Counted from the first letter of the stretch, positions 1 to 9,147 are shown. The stretch is DNA of 64,000 nt from Urbifossiella limnaea (GCF_007747215.1 NZ_CP036273.1:4758322-4822321), one strand, 5' to 3'. Made by a program: numbers and translations. Notes: a model not told the origin generated them from the letters alone.

Positions 1-1
1 C

Positions 2-94
2 GTGGACTTGAACGGCTTCGCACAGCCGGAGCCGCGCCCACTCCAGAAAACGGGCAAGAACGGCATTCAGGTACGGCGCTTCGAAGTGGGGTGA
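2..94 (+). CDS. C-terminal end of an unidentified protein (cut by window start)
   Basis: An open frame enters from the left edge and stops at a TGA at 92-94. The 30 visible residues (ending RRFEVG) are hydrophilic and carry no motif I recognise. The start, the length and the function lie outside the window. The following 111 bases up to the next gene contain no evident signal. Confidence 0.45.
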   Translation: MDLNGFAQPEPRPLQKTGKNGIQVRRFEVG

Positions 95-205
95 ACCGGC
101 GGCGACACTCCAACAAACTTTCTTGTCATTGACTCATTGCTTCTCCTGACCCCCCGGGGGGAGGGCGGAGAAACAATGCCAACGGGCAGAGGGACGGGCG
201 TCAGA

Positions 206-1168
206 TTACGGCCCGGCGACGCGGAATTCGGCCGCCTGACTGCGGGCCGCGCGGCCGGTCAGCGGGTCGCGCACTTCGACCGTGACCGTGTACACGCCGA
301 CCTGCGGCGGTATGCGAATCTGGTACGGCTGGAAATAGTCGCGGACAGGCGACTGCGAGCGCTCGTCGTGCTGGAACCGTACCACCTGCACCCGCTGACG
401 GTAGTCGGCGGGATCGACCTGCTCCACCAGTTGCCCCTTCGCGTCGCGCACCTCCAGGAGCGTGACCGCACGAGTGACGTACCCGTCGGCCGCGGCCTGG
501 CAGCCGAGGTTCCGCACCTCGACGTACAGCCGGGCCAGGTCGCCCGGGCGGTACGGCTGGGCCTGCGGCCACGGCTCGAATTTGCCGAAGCCGCCGATCT
601 TCCGGCAAAACGCTACCTTCTCCACCCGCAGCGCCGCCTTCGCCTCCAGCTTCGCCGCCGCCCCGCTGAGTTGGTCGGCGAGGTGGCCGGCCTCCTGCGG
701 GTCGGGGGCACTCAGGTTCATCGCCGCGCCGCGGGCCAGGACCGGCATCACTGCCAGGGCGAAGTCCTGGTTCGGCTTGTCGAGCTTTTCGAGGTGTCGG
801 ATGGCGTCCTCGGGCCGGTTTTCGACGTACGCCCGCATCGCGGCCAGCAGCGGCGGTTCCGGCAGCGGTGCAACGCCGGGCAGCGGGAACGGGCCGGGTT
901 CTGCCTTCACCGTCAGCACGCTCTCCGGCGGCGGCACGAGCGGGTCGGGTTCGACCGTGGCCAACTTCGGCGCTGCCGGCGTGTCGGCGATCGGCTTCGG
1001 CTCGCTCGCCGGCCGGGCCACGATCGACTCACCCGGCTTCAGGCTGGCGAACCCGTCGGCCCTTGCAGGCGGCTTGTGGTCGGGGTGCGCAACGTCGCCG
1101 TGGACGTGGAGGCAGCCGGGGGCGAACCCGATCGCCAGCGCCGCGAGGAGCCGGGGGGAGACGGCCAT
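206..1168 (-). CDS. Probable exported lipoprotein, function unknown
   Basis: 320 residues from the ATG at 1168. This start was chosen because it begins a typical signal sequence (MAVSPRLLAALAIGFAPGC) whose Cys19 could be lipidated, although the residues before it (APG) are a weak lipobox. The longer frame upstream would add basic, non-coding-looking sequence. Residues 30-110 are Pro/Ala-rich and probably disordered. The middle is helical, and the C-terminal 120 residues (around YRPGDLARLYVEVRNLG and PPQVGVYTVTVEVRDPLTG) look like a beta-sandwich. No catalytic motif is visible. It is divergent from the esterase gene at 1309. Export is inferred; the function is unknown. Confidence 0.7.
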   Translation of the reverse strand: MAVSPRLLAALAIGFAPGCLHVHGDVAHPDHKPPARADGFASLKPGESIVARPASEPKPIADTPAAPKLATVEPDPLVPPPESVLTVKAEPGPFPLPGVAPLPEPPLLAAMRAYVENRPEDAIRHLEKLDKPNQDFALAVMPVLARGAAMNLSAPDPQEAGHLADQLSGAAAKLEAKAALRVEKVAFCRKIGGFGKFEPWPQAQPYRPGDLARLYVEVRNLGCQAAADGYVTRAVTLLEVRDAKGQLVEQVDPADYRQRVQVVRFQHDERSQSPVRDYFQPYQIRIPPQVGVYTVTVEVRDPLTGRAARSQAAEFRVAGP

Positions 1169-1308
1169 CCGTGACCTCGAAACCCTATTCGGCCGCAACC
1201 CGGCCCCCTGCCGTATAAGCGGGTCGCGGCGCGGCGCCAAGCCGACCCGTTGCCGATTGCGACCGCTGCGGGCAGGATAAGCCCGCCCCCCTCTCCCGGA
1301 GCTCGCCA

Positions 1309-2178
1309 ATGCCCCGCCTCCTCGCGGCCGCCGCACTCGTCGCCGCCCTCGCACTCCCCGCCGTCAGCCAGCCGACGCCCGACGCCGTGACCGTCGAGCG
1401 CGGCGTCGAGTACGGCAAGGCCGGCGGCGTGAGCCTGCAACTGAACCTGGCCCGGCCGAAGGGCGACGGCCCGTTCCCGGCGGTGGTATGCATCCACGGC
1501 GGTGGCTTCCGCGCCGGCAAGCGCGAGAGCTACGACCCGCTCACGGTGAAGCTCGCGCAGCGCGGCTACGTCGCCGTCACGGTCAGCTACCGGCTGGCGC
1601 CAGCGCACCCGTTCCCGGCCGCGGTCCACGACGTGAAGGCGGCGGTGCGGTGGGTGCGCACCAACGCCGCGAAGCTGAAGATCGACCCCGACCGTATCGG
1701 CGTCACCGGCGGGTCGGCCGGCGGGCACCTGGCGCAGTTCCTAGGAGTCACCGGTGACGTAGAGGAGTTCGAGGGCGACGGCGGCAATCCCGGCGTGTCG
1801 AGCAGGGTGAAGTGCGTGGTGAACGTTTACGGCCCGAGCGACTTCACCAAGAGCTACGGCAAGAGCGTGGACGCGGCCGAAGTGTTGCCGCTGTTCCTCG
1901 GCGGCAACCTGGAAACGGCCCGCGCCGCGCACGTCCGCAGCAGCCCGCTGAACTGGGTGACGCCGAACGCCGCCCCGACGCTGTGCATCCACGGCACCGA
2001 GGACAAGTACGTGGCCCACGAACAGGCGGTGTGGATGATCGACCGGCTGAAGGCGTGCGGCGTGGAGGCTGAGTTGCTGACGCTGCCAGGGGCGGGGCAC
2101 GGCTTCCGCGGCGCGGACGCGGAGAAGGCCGACGCGGCACTGTTCGCGTTCTTCGACCGGCAGCTGAAGGCCAAGTAA
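1309..2178 (+). CDS. Secreted alpha/beta-hydrolase, acetyl-esterase/lipase type (BD-FAE/HSL-like)
   Basis: 289 residues with an N-terminal signal peptide (MPRLLAAAALVAALALPAVS), so the protein is predicted to act outside the cytoplasm. The HGGGF oxyanion-hole motif (about residue 63), the nucleophile elbow GGSAGG (about 138), an acid in GTEDKY (about 228) and the catalytic His in GAGHGF (about 263) are all present and in order. This is the family that removes acetyl or acyl groups from small esters and sugar polymers; the natural substrate cannot be told from sequence. An SD-like GGAG (GAGCTC region, 1298-1303) precedes the ATG. It is convergent with the glycosylase gene, with only three bases between their ends. 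Confidence 0.88.
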   Translation: MPRLLAAAALVAALALPAVSQPTPDAVTVERGVEYGKAGGVSLQLNLARPKGDGPFPAVVCIHGGGFRAGKRESYDPLTVKLAQRGYVAVTVSYRLAPAHPFPAAVHDVKAAVRWVRTNAAKLKIDPDRIGVTGGSAGGHLAQFLGVTGDVEEFEGDGGNPGVSSRVKCVVNVYGPSDFTKSYGKSVDAAEVLPLFLGGNLETARAAHVRSSPLNWVTPNAAPTLCIHGTEDKYVAHEQAVWMIDRLKACGVEAELLTLPGAGHGFRGADAEKADAALFAFFDRQLKAK

Positions 2179-2181
2179 GGA

Positions 2182-2967
2182 CTACTTCCCCGGGACGGGC
2201 CGCCCCATCTCGCGGAGGAGGAGCTTCATGTCCTCCCAGGTGTCCTTCCGCATCGCATTGCCGCCCGCCGACTCCTCACGCAGCAGGGCCGACGGGTGGT
2301 AGGTACACACCACCGGGATGTCGCGGTAGTAGTGGACGCGGCCGCGCATACGGCCGATGCCGAGCGACGTGTTCAGCACGTTTTTCGCGGCCGTCGCCCC
2401 GAGGCAGACGATGTACTTCGGCCGCACCAGCGCCAGCTGGCTGTCGAAGTAGTCGCGGCAGTTGTCGCGCTCGTCGGAGGTCGGGGTGCGGTTGTTCGGC
2501 GGGCGGCACTTCAGAGTGTTGCAGATGTACACCTCCGCGCGCTGGAAGCCGCACGCGGCAATGATTCGGTTCAGCAACTGACCCGCCCGACCGACGAACG
2601 GCTCGCCCTTCGCGTCCTCGTCGGCGCCGGGTGCTTCGCCGATGAAGCACACGTCCGGGTCGATCGGGCCGACGCCGAACACCGTCTGTGTGCGGGTGCC
2701 GAACAGCTCGGGGCAGCGGTCGCATGCCGCGACCCGCTCGGCGAGCACCACTAGCTCATGTCGTCGCTCCGTCGGCCCGTCGGGAACAACGGCCGGGGCG
2801 GCGAACGGCTCGGGTTGGGTTGGGGGCGGTGAGGCGGGGATGCCCTGCTTCACCGTGTCAGAGACCGGCAACGCGACCGTCGGCGCGCGGGGGACGAACT
2901 GCACCCCCGCGGCCCTCAGCGCTTCAAGGTGAATCACGAGCTGGCGGCGCAGGTCGTCCGGCGACAT
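2182..2967 (-). CDS. udg: Uracil-DNA glycosylase, family 4 (4Fe-4S)
   Basis: 261 residues. It removes uracil from DNA as the first step of base-excision repair. After a Pro-rich N-terminal extension of about 75 residues come the CDRC cysteine pair, the active-site motif [20 protein letters not shown], the KCRPPNNR cysteine, a further Cys in DNCRDYF, and the C-terminal motif YHPSALLR. The four cysteines match the iron-sulfur ligands of thermostable family-4 enzymes. The extension makes it longer than the usual 200 residues or so. It lies downstream of the sulfite reductase gene on the same strand, separated by a large perfect palindrome at 2988-3063. Confidence 0.92.
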   Translation of the reverse strand: MSPDDLRRQLVIHLEALRAAGVQFVPRAPTVALPVSDTVKQGIPASPPPTQPEPFAAPAVVPDGPTERRHELVVLAERVAACDRCPELFGTRTQTVFGVGPIDPDVCFIGEAPGADEDAKGEPFVGRAGQLLNRIIAACGFQRAEVYICNTLKCRPPNNRTPTSDERDNCRDYFDSQLALVRPKYIVCLGATAAKNVLNTSLGIGRMRGRVHYYRDIPVVCTYHPSALLREESAGGNAMRKDTWEDMKLLLREMGRPVPGK

Positions 2968-2987
2968 GTGGGCGCCCCAATAGACCC

Positions 2988-3063
2988 GGCGAGCCGGGGG
3001 CGTCAGCCCCCGGATACCCCCGCACTCCGCATGGCATCCGGGGGCTGACGCCCCCGGCTCGCC
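2988..3063. repeat. REP-like palindrome A: two inverted 28-bp units
   Basis: Unit 2988-3015 and its perfect inverse complement 3036-3063 (28 of 28) surround a 20-bp spacer. Each unit starts with GGCGAGC and contains its own small hairpin of 8 bp with loop GTCA. The same head and loop recur at 22861-22945, 36808-36837 and 38670-38739. It lies between two co-directional minus-strand genes, so it would be transcribed in any readthrough message from the reductase into udg. Confidence 0.9.
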
Positions 3064-3069
3064 ATGTGC

Positions 3070-4794
3070 TTACTTCGCCCCCGCCAGCGCCTTGAGCTTC
3101 TCCAGACCCACACGCTCGCAATAATCGCCGAACAGCTCGCCCGGCATGCGCTCGTCACGGAACGCGGCGAAGATCGGCTTCAGCTTCGGGGCGATCTGCT
3201 CGATCGGCACCGAGTCCTGCAACTCGACGTTCATCCGCCGGCCGTACGAGTCGCCGCCGATGTACAGCGTGTACTTCGTGCCACCGCGGCCCACCAGCCC
3301 CACCTCGCTCTGGTACGGTCGGGCACAACCGTTCGGGCAGCCCGTCATGCGGACGCTGATCGGCTCCTGTTCCAGCCCCAACTCGGAAAGGATCGGTTCG
3401 AGCTGGTCCACCACGGCCGGCATCGACCGCTCGCTCTCGGTGATCGCCAGGGGGCACGTCGGAGTCGCCGGACAGGCCATGCTCCACTTCTGCACCTGGC
3501 TCAGCCCCTCCGGCCGCGGGATGCCGTACTCGCTCAGCAGCGAATCGACCGTCGGCCGGTCGGCGGTGGCGATGTCGCACAGGAGCACATCCTGCTGCGT
3601 CGAGACGCGGACGCTGCACCCGACGCGCGTCACGATCTCTCGGAGGCCGGCGCGGAGGCGGAAGTTCCCCTCGTCCTTCACCCGGCCGTTTTCGACGCTC
3701 AGGCCCAGGAACCACTTGCCGTCGCCCTGCGACTGCCAGCCGAGGTGCAGGTCGAGCCCGGTGATGGGGGCGTCCACGACCGGCCGGAACGGCGTCTTAA
3801 GGTAGTCGCGGGCGAACACCTCGCGGAACTTCTCCAGACCCCAGTCCTTCATCACGTACTTGAGCCGGGCGCGCTTGCGGTCGGCGCGGTTGCCGTGGTC
3901 GCGGAACAGCTTGATGATGGCCTCGGAGGCCGCCACCACCTCTTCCGGGTGGACGAAACACACCGGCTGTGCGAGCAGCGGGTACGTGTCCGGCTTGCTG
4001 TTCGTCTGCCCCTGCCCACCGCCGGCGTAAAGGTTGTACCCGACCGGCTGGCCGTCCGCGCCGCGGACGCAGAGGAAGCCGAGGCACTGGGCCAGGATGT
4101 CGGTGCAGTTGTCGTCCGGGAGGGCGAAGCCGACTTTGAACTTCCGCGGCAGGTAAGTCGGGCCGTAGATGGGCTCGGCGTCCTTCGGACCGGCCGGGGC
4201 CGCCTGCTTCTCGCCGTTCACCCACATCTCGTGGTACGCGTGCCCGCCGGCCCGCGGGGCCAGGTGCGCCGCCACGGCCAGGGCCAACTCCTGCATTTGC
4301 TTCCGGGCCGGGTCCTTCAGCGGCGCCGGGCAGGCGACGACGTTGCGGTTCACGTCGCCGCAAGCCCCGAGCGTGGACACGAGCGCGTCGTTGATGCCGC
4401 CGATGATCGTCTTGAAGTCGCCCTTCAGGATGCCGTGGAACTGGATGCTCTGCCGCGTCGTGAAGCGCAGAGTGCCGTTCGCGTACTGCCCGCAGAGGCG
4501 GTCCATTTCGAGGTACTGGTGCGGCGTCAGCACCCCGCCCGGGAGCTTGAGCCGGATCATGAACATGTACGCCTTGCCGACGCCCGGCTTGTCGCGCTTC
4601 TTGCGGGCGTCGCGGTCCTCCTGCTGGTAGCTGCCGTGGAACTTGATGATGTTCTTGGCTTCGTCCGACAGGTGGTCGAGTGCCGGGTCGGCCAGCTCGG
4701 CGAGGATGCGGCCGCGGAGGAAGTTGCTGCTTTCCTTCATCGCCTCGACCGGCGACACCTTCGGCTCGGTCGCGGGGGCCGTCTCGGTTGACAT
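3070..4794 (-). CDS. cysI: Assimilatory sulfite reductase, siroheme/4Fe-4S hemoprotein subunit (CysI-like)
   Basis: 574 residues, the usual CysI length. The family reduces sulfite to sulfide with six electrons on a siroheme coupled to a 4Fe-4S cluster. The substrate-binding segment TLRFTTRQSIQFHG and the four cluster cysteines (CPATPTC at about 441-447 and CPNGC at about 483-487) are intact. Two ferredoxin-like half domains surround each half of the siroheme domain. No flavoprotein partner gene is adjacent. A nitrite reductase reading cannot be excluded, but NirB is encoded elsewhere in the window, which favours sulfite. The ATG has an AGGAC Shine-Dalgarno 12 bases upstream. Confidence 0.87.
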   Translation of the reverse strand: MSTETAPATEPKVSPVEAMKESSNFLRGRILAELADPALDHLSDEAKNIIKFHGSYQQEDRDARKKRDKPGVGKAYMFMIRLKLPGGVLTPHQYLEMDRLCGQYANGTLRFTTRQSIQFHGILKGDFKTIIGGINDALVSTLGACGDVNRNVVACPAPLKDPARKQMQELALAVAAHLAPRAGGHAYHEMWVNGEKQAAPAGPKDAEPIYGPTYLPRKFKVGFALPDDNCTDILAQCLGFLCVRGADGQPVGYNLYAGGGQGQTNSKPDTYPLLAQPVCFVHPEEVVAASEAIIKLFRDHGNRADRKRARLKYVMKDWGLEKFREVFARDYLKTPFRPVVDAPITGLDLHLGWQSQGDGKWFLGLSVENGRVKDEGNFRLRAGLREIVTRVGCSVRVSTQQDVLLCDIATADRPTVDSLLSEYGIPRPEGLSQVQKWSMACPATPTCPLAITESERSMPAVVDQLEPILSELGLEQEPISVRMTGCPNGCARPYQSEVGLVGRGGTKYTLYIGGDSYGRRMNVELQDSVPIEQIAPKLKPIFAAFRDERMPGELFGDYCERVGLEKLKALAGAK

Positions 4795-5047
4795 GATCCG
4801 TCCAGTCCTCAGTGCCGTGATGCCAGTGCATCGGCGAGCGTAATAACTGTGTTGTAGCGGAACCGTCCGGAATCGGAAGCCCAGTCGGCACGTATAGTTG
4901 ATCAGAGAAGTCGGGTATCACGGGCGGAACAACCCACCCGTTGACCCGAGTTGCGGTTAGAGCGACACCGAAGGCGGTGAAGCAACCCGCAGGCGGGGTC
5001 CGATGATGGGGTGCGATCGACGCACACCTGGGCTTCGGGGACACCGC

Positions 5048-5581
5048 GTGAGTGACCGCACCGCCGCGCCGCCAACGCTCGGCTTTCTGACCGTACAGCA
5101 GGAGCCGGCGGGCTGGGCGGGGTATTACCTCGTGACGAACGCCTGGGGCCGCCCGCTCGAATTCCGCATGTCTTCGGCCGTGCAGCCGAACCGCGTGCAA
5201 ACCGCGCTGTACGGCCCGACGCTGCTCGACTACCTCCACGCTGACGTGATCGGAAAGGCGCTGTTCGAGAAGACCTCTCTGAAGCCCGACCTGATCGTGA
5301 CGGACTCGCCGCCCGCGCTGGCGCTGCGAAGTCGGGTGGACGTGCCGGTCGTGGCGCTGCGGCCGGACGCGGCGGTGCTGCCGGCCGAAACGCGCACGCT
5401 AACCCACCCACGCAGCTCGCTGGCGTTGCTCCTGCCGGCCGCATTCGGGGACGACGAATCCACGGTGGCGGCTCGGCTCGACGCCGTGGACCCGGCGGTT
5501 GATTTGGCAGAGCCGTTCGCGCGCATTCGCGAGGCAGTGGCCGAGGCCCGCAAGCTGGGGGTGAGCGGCCGTGTCGCGTGA
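5048..5581 (+). CDS. Conserved-looking protein of unknown function, coupled to SNF2 helicase
   Basis: 177 residues from the GTG at 5048, chosen because a GGGGA Shine-Dalgarno lies seven bases upstream; an ATG at 5003 lacks one. The protein is acidic and soluble, with no signal peptide, membrane segment or cysteine pattern, and no motif I recognise. Its last 11 bases overlap the GTG start of the SNF2 helicase gene, so the two are probably translationally coupled and may act together. The 253 bases between this gene and cysI hold divergent, locally AT-richer promoter space (about 4840-4925). Confidence 0.7.
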   Translation: MSDRTAAPPTLGFLTVQQEPAGWAGYYLVTNAWGRPLEFRMSSAVQPNRVQTALYGPTLLDYLHADVIGKALFEKTSLKPDLIVTDSPPALALRSRVDVPVVALRPDAAVLPAETRTLTHPRSSLALLLPAAFGDDESTVAARLDAVDPAVDLAEPFARIREAVAEARKLGVSGRVA

Positions 5582-7370
5582 CGATCATCCGGTGGTCGAG
5601 GAACTACGCGAAGCACTGGGCGAACAGCCGGTTGATGCCGGCCGCTCGTCCGGCGACGCCATGCCCGTCGAGGTGCTGCCGTTCCCGCGCTTCGACCGAC
5701 CACTCGACACGGGCGTGCGAGAAGCCCGGCTACTGACCGATTCGCCGTGGGTGCGGTCGGCGGGCCAACTCACGCTGAGCGTCACCACCGAGGGCTGGAA
5801 GTTCCCCGCCCCGCCGCCCGAGTACACGCCCCCGCCGCGGCTGCCGAGCGAACCCGCTGTTGGCCGCCACGCCGTCGATCTTCCGAGGCTCCCCGACGAC
5901 CCGAACTCGCCCCCGAAGGCCCGCATCCGCACGATGCCGACGGCTGACACGGTGCTGTTCAAAGACCGGTTGTTGATGCTGTTGCAGCCACCGCTTGACG
6001 GCCTGTTCGACGGCAAGTCGCTCTCGGTGCCGTTCGAGCCGTTCCCGTACCAGCTGGAGGGGATCGCGTTCCTGATGCCGCGCCACGCGGCGCTACTCGC
6101 CGACGAGATGGGGCTCGGCAAAACCGCACAAGCCATATTGAGCTTAAGATTATTGTTCCACCAGGGCCAGATTCGGCAGGCGTTGCTGATCTGCCCGAAG
6201 CCGCTGATGCACAACTGGGCGCGCGAGCTAAAGCTCTGGGCGCCCGACCTGCCGTTCGAGCCGTTCGACGGCGACGCCGAGCAGCGCCGCACGACGTGGT
6301 TCGTCTCGAACTGCCCGCTCAAGCTCATCAACTACGAGACGCTCACCCGCGATGCCGACCTCGCCGCCGACCCGCGCGTGTACTTCGACGCCGTCGTGCT
6401 CGACGAAGCGCAGCGGATCAAGAACCGCGACTCGAAGACGGCGCAGACGGTCCGCTCCATCCGCCGCGGCCGCAGCTGGGCCATCTCGGGCACGCCGATC
6501 GAGAACAGCCACGAAGACCTCGTGAACCTGTTCGCGTTCATCGACCCGGACCGCATCCCGCCGGACTGCCCGCCGAAGCACCTGCCGCGCTACACCGCGG
6601 ACTGCATCCTCCGTCGCACGAAAGACCTCGTGCAGTCGGACATGCCGCCAAAGATTTACCGCGACCTGGAGGTGGACCTCACCCCCGCCCAGCGGCAGGC
6701 GTACAGCCTCGCCGAAGAGGAAGGGGTGATTCACCTCAACGAGCTCGGCGAGACGATCAGCGTCCAGCACGTCTTCCAGCTGGTGATGCGGCTGAAGCAG
6801 ATTTGCAACTTCGACCCGCTCACCGGCGAGAGTGCGAAGCTCGAACGGCTCGTTACCGACATGGAGGAGGTGGCGGCGAGTGGGCGGAAGGCGATCGTGT
6901 TCAGCCAGTGGGTGGAGCCGCTGGAGATTCTGGCAAAGGCGCTGGAGCCGTTCGGGCCGCTCCAGTACCACGGCCGCATCCCGCAGCACGAGCGCACGCC
7001 GATTCTCGACCGGTTCAAGAGCGACCCCGACAAGCACGTCATCCTGATGAGCTACGGCACCGGCAGCGTCGGGCTGAACCTCCAGTTCACGAACTACGTG
7101 TTCCTGTTCGACCGGTGGTGGAACCCGGCCATCGAAGACCAGGCGATCAACCGCGCCCACCGCGTCGGCCAGCGGCACCCGGTCACGGTGACGCGGTTCA
7201 CCGGGCAGGACACGATCGAGCAGCGCATCGCCCTGCTGCTGGACGCGAAGCGGAAAGTGTTCCTGGATCTGATGGAGGCGGCCGACAAGCCGACGACGAT
7301 GGGGCTGACCGAGGACGAAATCTTCGGGCTGTTCGACCTGAAGGCGCGGCCGAAGCGCGGGGCGGCCTAG
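5571..7370 (+). CDS. SNF2/SWI2-family DEAD/DEAH-box helicase
   Basis: 599 residues. It is an ATP-dependent DNA translocase of superfamily 2. Walker A (DEMGLGKTAQ, about 178-187), the DEAQ box (about 277), motif III (SGTPIENS) and motifs V-VI (SYGTGSVGLNLQ and DQAINRAHRVGQ) are all present, so the motor should be active. The N-terminal 150 residues are Pro-rich and unique. There is no SWIM zinc finger, bromodomain or nuclease domain, so its role in repair, transcription recycling or defence cannot be decided. The TAG stop lies inside a 10-bp target duplication of the IS4-type element that follows. Confidence 0.9.
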   Translation: MSRDDHPVVEELREALGEQPVDAGRSSGDAMPVEVLPFPRFDRPLDTGVREARLLTDSPWVRSAGQLTLSVTTEGWKFPAPPPEYTPPPRLPSEPAVGRHAVDLPRLPDDPNSPPKARIRTMPTADTVLFKDRLLMLLQPPLDGLFDGKSLSVPFEPFPYQLEGIAFLMPRHAALLADEMGLGKTAQAILSLRLLFHQGQIRQALLICPKPLMHNWARELKLWAPDLPFEPFDGDAEQRRTTWFVSNCPLKLINYETLTRDADLAADPRVYFDAVVLDEAQRIKNRDSKTAQTVRSIRRGRSWAISGTPIENSHEDLVNLFAFIDPDRIPPDCPPKHLPRYTADCILRRTKDLVQSDMPPKIYRDLEVDLTPAQRQAYSLAEEEGVIHLNELGETISVQHVFQLVMRLKQICNFDPLTGESAKLERLVTDMEEVAASGRKAIVFSQWVEPLEILAKALEPFGPLQYHGRIPQHERTPILDRFKSDPDKHVILMSYGTGSVGLNLQFTNYVFLFDRWWNPAIEDQAINRAHRVGQRHPVTVTRFTGQDTIEQRIALLLDAKRKVFLDLMEAADKPTTMGLTEDEIFGLFDLKARPKRGAA

Positions 7371-7373
7371 AGG
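7364..7373. repeat. Target-site duplication (left) of IS4-type element
   Basis: GGCCTAGAGG, identical to 12588-12597. It includes the TAG stop codon of the SNF2 gene. Ten bases is within the range of IS4-family duplications. Confidence 0.93.
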
Positions 7374-7382
7374 CAATGCCGC

Positions 7383-7802
7383 TCAGATAAGCACGCGGGC
7401 AGCCTCGCGGAAGGGTTTGGTTGGCTGCGGCGGGTGGAGGTGTTCCGCCCGCTTCTTCCCCCAGTTGGACATCTTCCGCTTGATGACCCTCGGGTACCAC
7501 CGGTCCCGCCGCGCTCCCAGCCGCTGCCTCCGGACCTCCCGGAGCAAGTCTTGGTACCAGTCCGCCGGGGGACGCCCCGGGGCCTCCGGCAGCCGGCACC
7601 ACAGGACCCGCAGGGTGCCGGCGAACGACACCCGGTCGGGGTCCACCGAAGCCGTCGCCGCGGCGTCGCGGATCACCCGCCGGACCAGGTAGTACGCCAG
7701 CACCAGCCCGTACACCTCCTGGACCACCCCGGCCGGGGTCTTGCTCCGGACCGGCACGTCCCGCCCGCTCAGGTGCGTCTTCAACTCGTCGAACGCCAGC
7801 TC
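7383..7802 (-). pseudogene. IS4-family transposase, C-terminal fragment
   Basis: Reading begins at the codon GAG (7800-7802) and continues ELAFDELKTHLSGR to a TGA at 7383-7385. The fragment carries the C-terminal catalytic Glu region (the Y-R-E-K signature region) and a basic tail (KRKMSNWGKKRAEH). Joined in frame to the fragment ending at 11587, it restores the continuous motif RWEQELAFDELKTH, typical of this family. The serine-recombinase element sits exactly between the two halves. Confidence 0.9.
7800..7802. other. Left junction triplet of serine-recombinase element
   Basis: CTC (GAG on the minus strand) is repeated at 11587-11589. The triplet contains a possible GA or AG two-base crossover core, as expected for a serine recombinase, which leaves no long target duplication. 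Confidence 0.6.
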
Positions 7803-7843
7803 GATGGCACAGCCTGGAGTTCCCCACGGAAAGTGGACAGCGT

Positions 7844-8722
7844 TTAGCGGTGGGTCGGGTTGTGCGCCCGCTCGTACTCGGCGGGGGCGACGTACCCCAG
7901 TGACGAGTGCCGCCGGACGCGGTTGTAGAACGCCTCGATGTACTCGAAGATGCTCGCCCGCGCCTCCTCGCGCGTGGCGTAGTCCTCGTGATGGACCAGC
8001 TCCTTCTTGAGGCTGGCGAAGAACGACTCCATCGGCGCGTTGTCCCAGCAGTTCCCACGCCGGCTCATGCTGCACGTGATCCCCTCCTCCGCGAGACGAC
8101 GCCGGTAGTGCTCGCTGGCGTACTGACTCCCGCGGTCCGAGTGGGCCACCAGGGCCGGGACCGAAGACCCCCCGAGACGGTCGGCCACCGCCATCTCCAG
8201 GGCATCCACGACCAACCGACTGGTCATCGTCGCGGCCATCGCCCAGCCCACCACCATCCGGCTGAACAGGTCCTCCACGACGGCCAGGTACAGCCACCCC
8301 TCGCGGGTCGGGATGTACGTCACGTCCGCGACCCACGACGTGTTCGGCTCCTCCGGATCGAACTGCCGATCCAGGACGTTCTCGGCCACCGGGTGCGGGT
8401 GGTTCGAGTCCGTCGTCTGCCGGAACTTCCGCGTCGTCTTCGCGGCAATCCCGGCCTCCCGCATGACCTCGGCCACGACGTTCACGCAGCACTCGTGGCC
8501 CCGGCTCACCAGCTCGGCGTGGACGCGCGGGCTGCCGTACCGCCCCTTCACCTCGGCGTGAATCGTCGCGACCTGTTCGGTCAGCTCCTCCCGCCGGACC
8601 TCGGCGTGGCTGGGCTCGCGGGACCGCCAGGCGTAGAACCCCGAGCGGGACACCTCCAGGACACGGCACAACTGCGTCACCGGCCACTCGCCCTTGCGCT
8701 CCTCGATCCAGCCGAAGGTCAC
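7844..8722 (-). CDS. IS3-family transposase OrfB (DDE integrase domain)
   Basis: 292 residues from the GTG at 8722, which overlaps the TGA of OrfA (GTGA). It contains an N-terminal HTH_21-like segment and the integrase core. The catalytic acidic residues appear in WVADVTYI, AHSDRGSQY and APMESFFASLKKE, followed by the expected K. It lies in the -1 frame relative to OrfA, and the frame stays open back to the A7 run, so an OrfAB fusion is the likely active transposase. It is translated alone only if the GTG is used. Confidence 0.94.
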   Translation of the reverse strand: MTFGWIEERKGEWPVTQLCRVLEVSRSGFYAWRSREPSHAEVRREELTEQVATIHAEVKGRYGSPRVHAELVSRGHECCVNVVAEVMREAGIAAKTTRKFRQTTDSNHPHPVAENVLDRQFDPEEPNTSWVADVTYIPTREGWLYLAVVEDLFSRMVVGWAMAATMTSRLVVDALEMAVADRLGGSSVPALVAHSDRGSQYASEHYRRRLAEEGITCSMSRRGNCWDNAPMESFFASLKKELVHHEDYATREEARASIFEYIEAFYNRVRRHSSLGYVAPAEYERAHNPTHR

Positions 8723-9015
8723 TTCGACTGGGTGGCGAAGAACGCCGTGGCTTTTTTTAGGATGTCGCGCTCCATCTCCAGCCGCTTCACGTCGGCCCGG
8801 AGGCGGCGCAGTTCTTCCTCGACGGGGGTGAGGTGCCCCGATCCCGGGAAGGCGTCGGCCCCCTTCTTGAGGACCGCCTTCTTCCAGTCGTGGAGCCGGT
8901 TCTCGGTGACCCCGAGGCGGCGGGCGACCTCGGCCACGGACAGCTTCTGCTCGGTGATCATCCTCACGGCCTGGAGCTTGAACTCCGGCGTGTAGACCTT
9001 GCGGGAACCGGCCAT
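8719..9015 (-). CDS. IS3-family transposase OrfA (helix-turn-helix)
   Basis: 98 residues. The N-terminal helix-turn-helix (KLSVAEVARRLGVTENRLHD) binds the element ends, and a leucine-zipper-like coiled coil follows (LTPVEEELRRLRADVKRLEM). It ends KKATAFFATQSK just after the slippery run that allows -1 frameshifting into OrfB. It is followed without a gap by OrfB. Confidence 0.94.
   Translation of the reverse strand: MAGSRKVYTPEFKLQAVRMITEQKLSVAEVARRLGVTENRLHDWKKAVLKKGADAFPGSGHLTPVEEELRRLRADVKRLEMERDILKKATAFFATQSK
8752..8758 (-). other. A7 slippery run for -1 frameshift between OrfA and OrfB
   Basis: On the minus strand the OrfA frame reads CTA AAA AAA GCC. The heptamer A AAA AAA allows P- and A-site tRNAs to slip by -1. 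The new frame is open through to OrfB (KSHGVLRHPVEVTFGW). This layout is standard for IS3-family elements. Confidence 0.85.
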
Positions 9016-9147
9016 CGGTGTGTCTCCTCGTGATTAGAGCTTACACCGCTTTCCCGCTGTCCACGATCCGTGGGGAACTTCAGCCACGATGCCTCCAAAC
9101 CTGTGGGTGGGGTGGCCCGGTCGGCCGGCAACCGGGCCATCGGGAGA

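Larger units (their letters stand above)
7815..9082 (-). mobile_element. IS3-family insertion sequence (innermost element)
   Basis: 1268 bp, beginning TG and ending CA. The terminal inverted repeats at 7815-7842 and 9055-9082 match at 25 of 28 positions (left end TGGAGTTCCCCACGGAAAGT). A 3-bp duplication GCC flanks it (7812-7814 and 9083-9085), as usual in the family. It encodes intact OrfA and OrfB on the minus strand with an A7 slippery run, so it may be active. Confidence 0.95.

Noticed and set aside
7383-8687. A continuous 434-codon minus-strand frame joining the IS4 fragment to IS3 sequence
   Set aside because: It crosses the inverted repeat of the IS3-type element; only the last 140 residues match a transposase. 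The rest is out-of-frame OrfB sequence.
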